64,000 bases of DNA from Piromyces finnis (lineage: Eukaryota; Neocallimastigomycota; Neocallimastigomycetes; Neocallimastigales; Neocallimastigaceae), in assembly GCA_002104945.1 (NCBI GenBank), contig MCFH01000025.1:620001-684000 (forward strand). The letters run 5' to 3'. The notes beneath the pieces were generated by a model, which searched no databases, was not told where the DNA came from, and worked only from the letters and a program-made list of their open reading frames with translations. This document shows, piece after piece, positions 62,179 through 64,000 of the stretch; the first letter of the stretch is position 1; every line of letters starts with the position of its first letter. The position numbers and the translations under genes were made by a program.

Positions 62179-62524
62179 ATTATTTTACCTATATATAATA
62201 TTTATATTTTTTATTCCTTAAAAGTATAATTTGTTTTATTTTTTTTTCTAATTTTTTTTTGTTTTGTTCTTTATTCCATTTTTAAAGTAGTAGTCATAAT
62301 AACTTCACATTTACTCTCCCTATTATAGTTTATAATTATTTATTTTTATTAGTACAATCATCTTTTTTTTTTTATTTTTCATTCTTTATTATTATTTTAA
62401 TTTAATATAAATAAAAATAAAAATTTAATTAATAATTTATTTATTCATTCATTCATTAATTCATTAATTTATTTATTTATTTATTTATTTATATATTTAT
62501 TTATTTATTTATTTATTTATTCAT

Positions 62525-62588
<64 letters not shown>

Positions 62589-62741
62589 AATTGAATTTTT
62601 TTTTTTGTGAATCAATATTTCTAAATTTTATTGGCTAATATTTTGATTTTTTAAAAAAAAATTTTTTTTTTTTTTTTAAATTTTTCTTTTTTTTCAAGAA
62701 GCACTTTTATTAAAGTTGAACCTAAAATAATAAAAAAAAAA
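61886..62741. other. Intergenic with poly(A) runs and (ATTT)n
   Basis: 3' flank of SMARCC and promoter of the CGR1-like gene. Two long A runs (about 62105-62125 and 62150-62176) and a tetranucleotide array (62438-62586). No gene seen. Confidence 0.5.
62438..62586. repeat. (ATTT)n microsatellite
   Basis: Tetranucleotide array with a few attc and tata interruptions, the same motif as the array at 36288-36590. Confidence 0.92.
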
Positions 62742-64000
62742 ATGGAAAATAATAGTAGTGAAGAAGTTTCAAAGGCTAATCAACCAGTTCGTGGAAGACC
62801 AGTTTCAGGTTAATAGATTATTAGCAAAAATAATAAAAAGTAGCTAAGAGAAAAGAAAATAAAAATTATAAAAGTCTTTATGTGTTTAATGGAATAGGAT
62901 TTACCTTTTTATTTAAAAAAAAAAAAAAAAAAAAACATTTTGGAAATATTAAAAATACATTATTCGGATTTACAGATTTCATATCCAATTTTTAAAAAGT
63001 AATAAAAAGAAAGGAAAGGAAAGAGAAAAATCAATAAATAAAAAATGACCTCCAAATATTCGTAAAAAAAAAAAAAATCAAACACAAATTTTATAATTTT
63101 TTAAATATTTACATAGCATTAATACTAAATTAGCAAACTAAATTCATTAAAATAATAGCATAAACTATTGAAATTTGAAATTTTTAGTTTTTCAACTTTA
63201 TAAAACTTTTTTTTTTTTTGTTTTTAAATTATAATTTCATAAATATATTTAATATATTTAAAATAATTTATCAAAGATTATTAACTTTTTTTTTATTATT
63301 ATAATATTTTCATAAATACATTTGTTTTATGTATATTCAAATTCATACATATATTGAATTCGGATAATATAACATTTTAAAAATTTAAAAATAATAATAA
63401 TAAATAAATAAACAGGAAAAGTATGGAAAAATGTTAGAACAGCAAATGATAGAAAGATTTCCATGAGATCCAAATCTTTAAAAAATTCATGGCAAAAGAG
63501 ATTAGAAGAAAGAAAGAAAAAAGTATTTATTTGAAATATATATAAATATACAAATATAAATATGCTATATGAAATAGTATAGTGTTCATTATTGAAAAAA
63601 TAGTTATTACTATTGGATATTAATTTAAAAAATATATATACTTTTATAATCATTTTAAAAAAAAAAAAAAAAATTTTATTATTTAGCAAATGATAAAAAC
63701 TCTTGAAAAGGAATTAAAGGATACTAAAGAAAGAGAAAAGGAGGTAAATATATATGAATATAAATAATACATATAATAATACAATAATAATTATATTCCA
63801 AAATAATTTATTAAAATATATTTTATTAAAAATACTAATGATATTTATGAAATATTTGTTTAACAGGAAAGAAGAGCTGCTGCTATTGAAAGACAAAAGA
63901 GAAAAGAAGAAAATGAAAAGCGTGCTGAAATTGTTCAATCTGTAACTATCCATAAAATATAATTTTAATTTCATAATAATAAATTGCTTCATAATATTGT
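62742..64000 (+). CDS. CGR1: CGR1-type rRNA-processing protein (CCDC86-like), 3' end outside the window
   Basis: Exons seen: 62742-62808, 63416-63522, 63687-63743, 63867-63941, all GT...AG and in phase (102 residues so far). In order: GRPVSGKVWKNVRT (the family hallmark P-V-S-G-K-x-W), a basic Arg/Lys stretch with KNSWQKRLEERKK, then a charged helix ERRAAAIERQKRKEENEKRA. This matches yeast Cgr1, a small nucleolar protein needed for 60S ribosomal subunit assembly and pre-rRNA processing. The final conserved basic segment is missing. A GTAACT donor after QS suggests at least one more exon past the edge. If that donor is not used, the frame ends at a TAA near 63961 after six more residues, which would be short for the family. 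Confidence 0.88.

Overview
This is a eukaryotic window, very AT-rich (most intergenic DNA is A/T homopolymers and simple repeats), with short GT...AG introns. The gene content points to an anaerobic gut fungus (Neocallimastigomycota). It has a secreted GH5 cellulase very like rumen-fungal CelB enzymes, a class C GPCR with a bacterial-type sugar-binding ectodomain (an arrangement reported to be expanded in these fungi), and two flagellar genes (LZTFL1/BBS17-like and TPGS1-like) as expected of a zoosporic fungus. The assignment is inferred from gene content, not from a marker gene.

Layout. 1-6735: a rapidly evolving block of secreted or unknown proteins on both strands. It holds a Ser/Thr-rich secreted protein broken by two 1-base insertions, an Asn/Ile/Tyr-rich unknown, an unknown secreted protein, and a decayed paralogue of the first gene. 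7050-8490: a relic of an old, divergent LINE. 8871-10337: GH5 endoglucanase with an unusual six-cysteine C-terminal module. 12179-15237: a four-exon class C GPCR of 833 aa. 16455-31865: a nested stack of one LINE family, all inserted in the same orientation. Target-site duplications let it be taken apart: A is the host, B inserted in the 5' region of A, B2 and C inserted in B, and D inserted in the 5' UTR of A. C keeps a complete 1511-codon EN-RT ORF. 32731-34122: phosphoglycerate dehydrogenase. 34123-39952: gene-poor, microsatellite-rich DNA. 39953-42988: two-exon single-pass receptor with a Frizzled-like Cys-rich ectodomain. 46640-48722: exosome subunit RRP45 in five exons. 49901-51812 and 52383-54035: the two flagellar genes, head to tail. 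54441-57430: large ankyrin-repeat protein interrupted near its end by a 68-bp inverted-repeat insertion. 57878-61885: SWI/SNF subunit SMARCC/Swi3. 62742-end: CGR1-type rRNA-processing protein, cut by the window edge.

Exon structures were worked out by hand. Each was accepted only when the splice dinucleotides, the reading-frame phase and the family alignment agreed. Housekeeping genes sit on the right half, environment-facing and secreted genes on the left, with the LINE stack between them. The most informative features are the nested retrotransposon history, including an internally deleted copy with a palindromic joint, the sugar-sensor-like GPCR, and the inverted-repeat insertion that breaks an ankyrin repeat.
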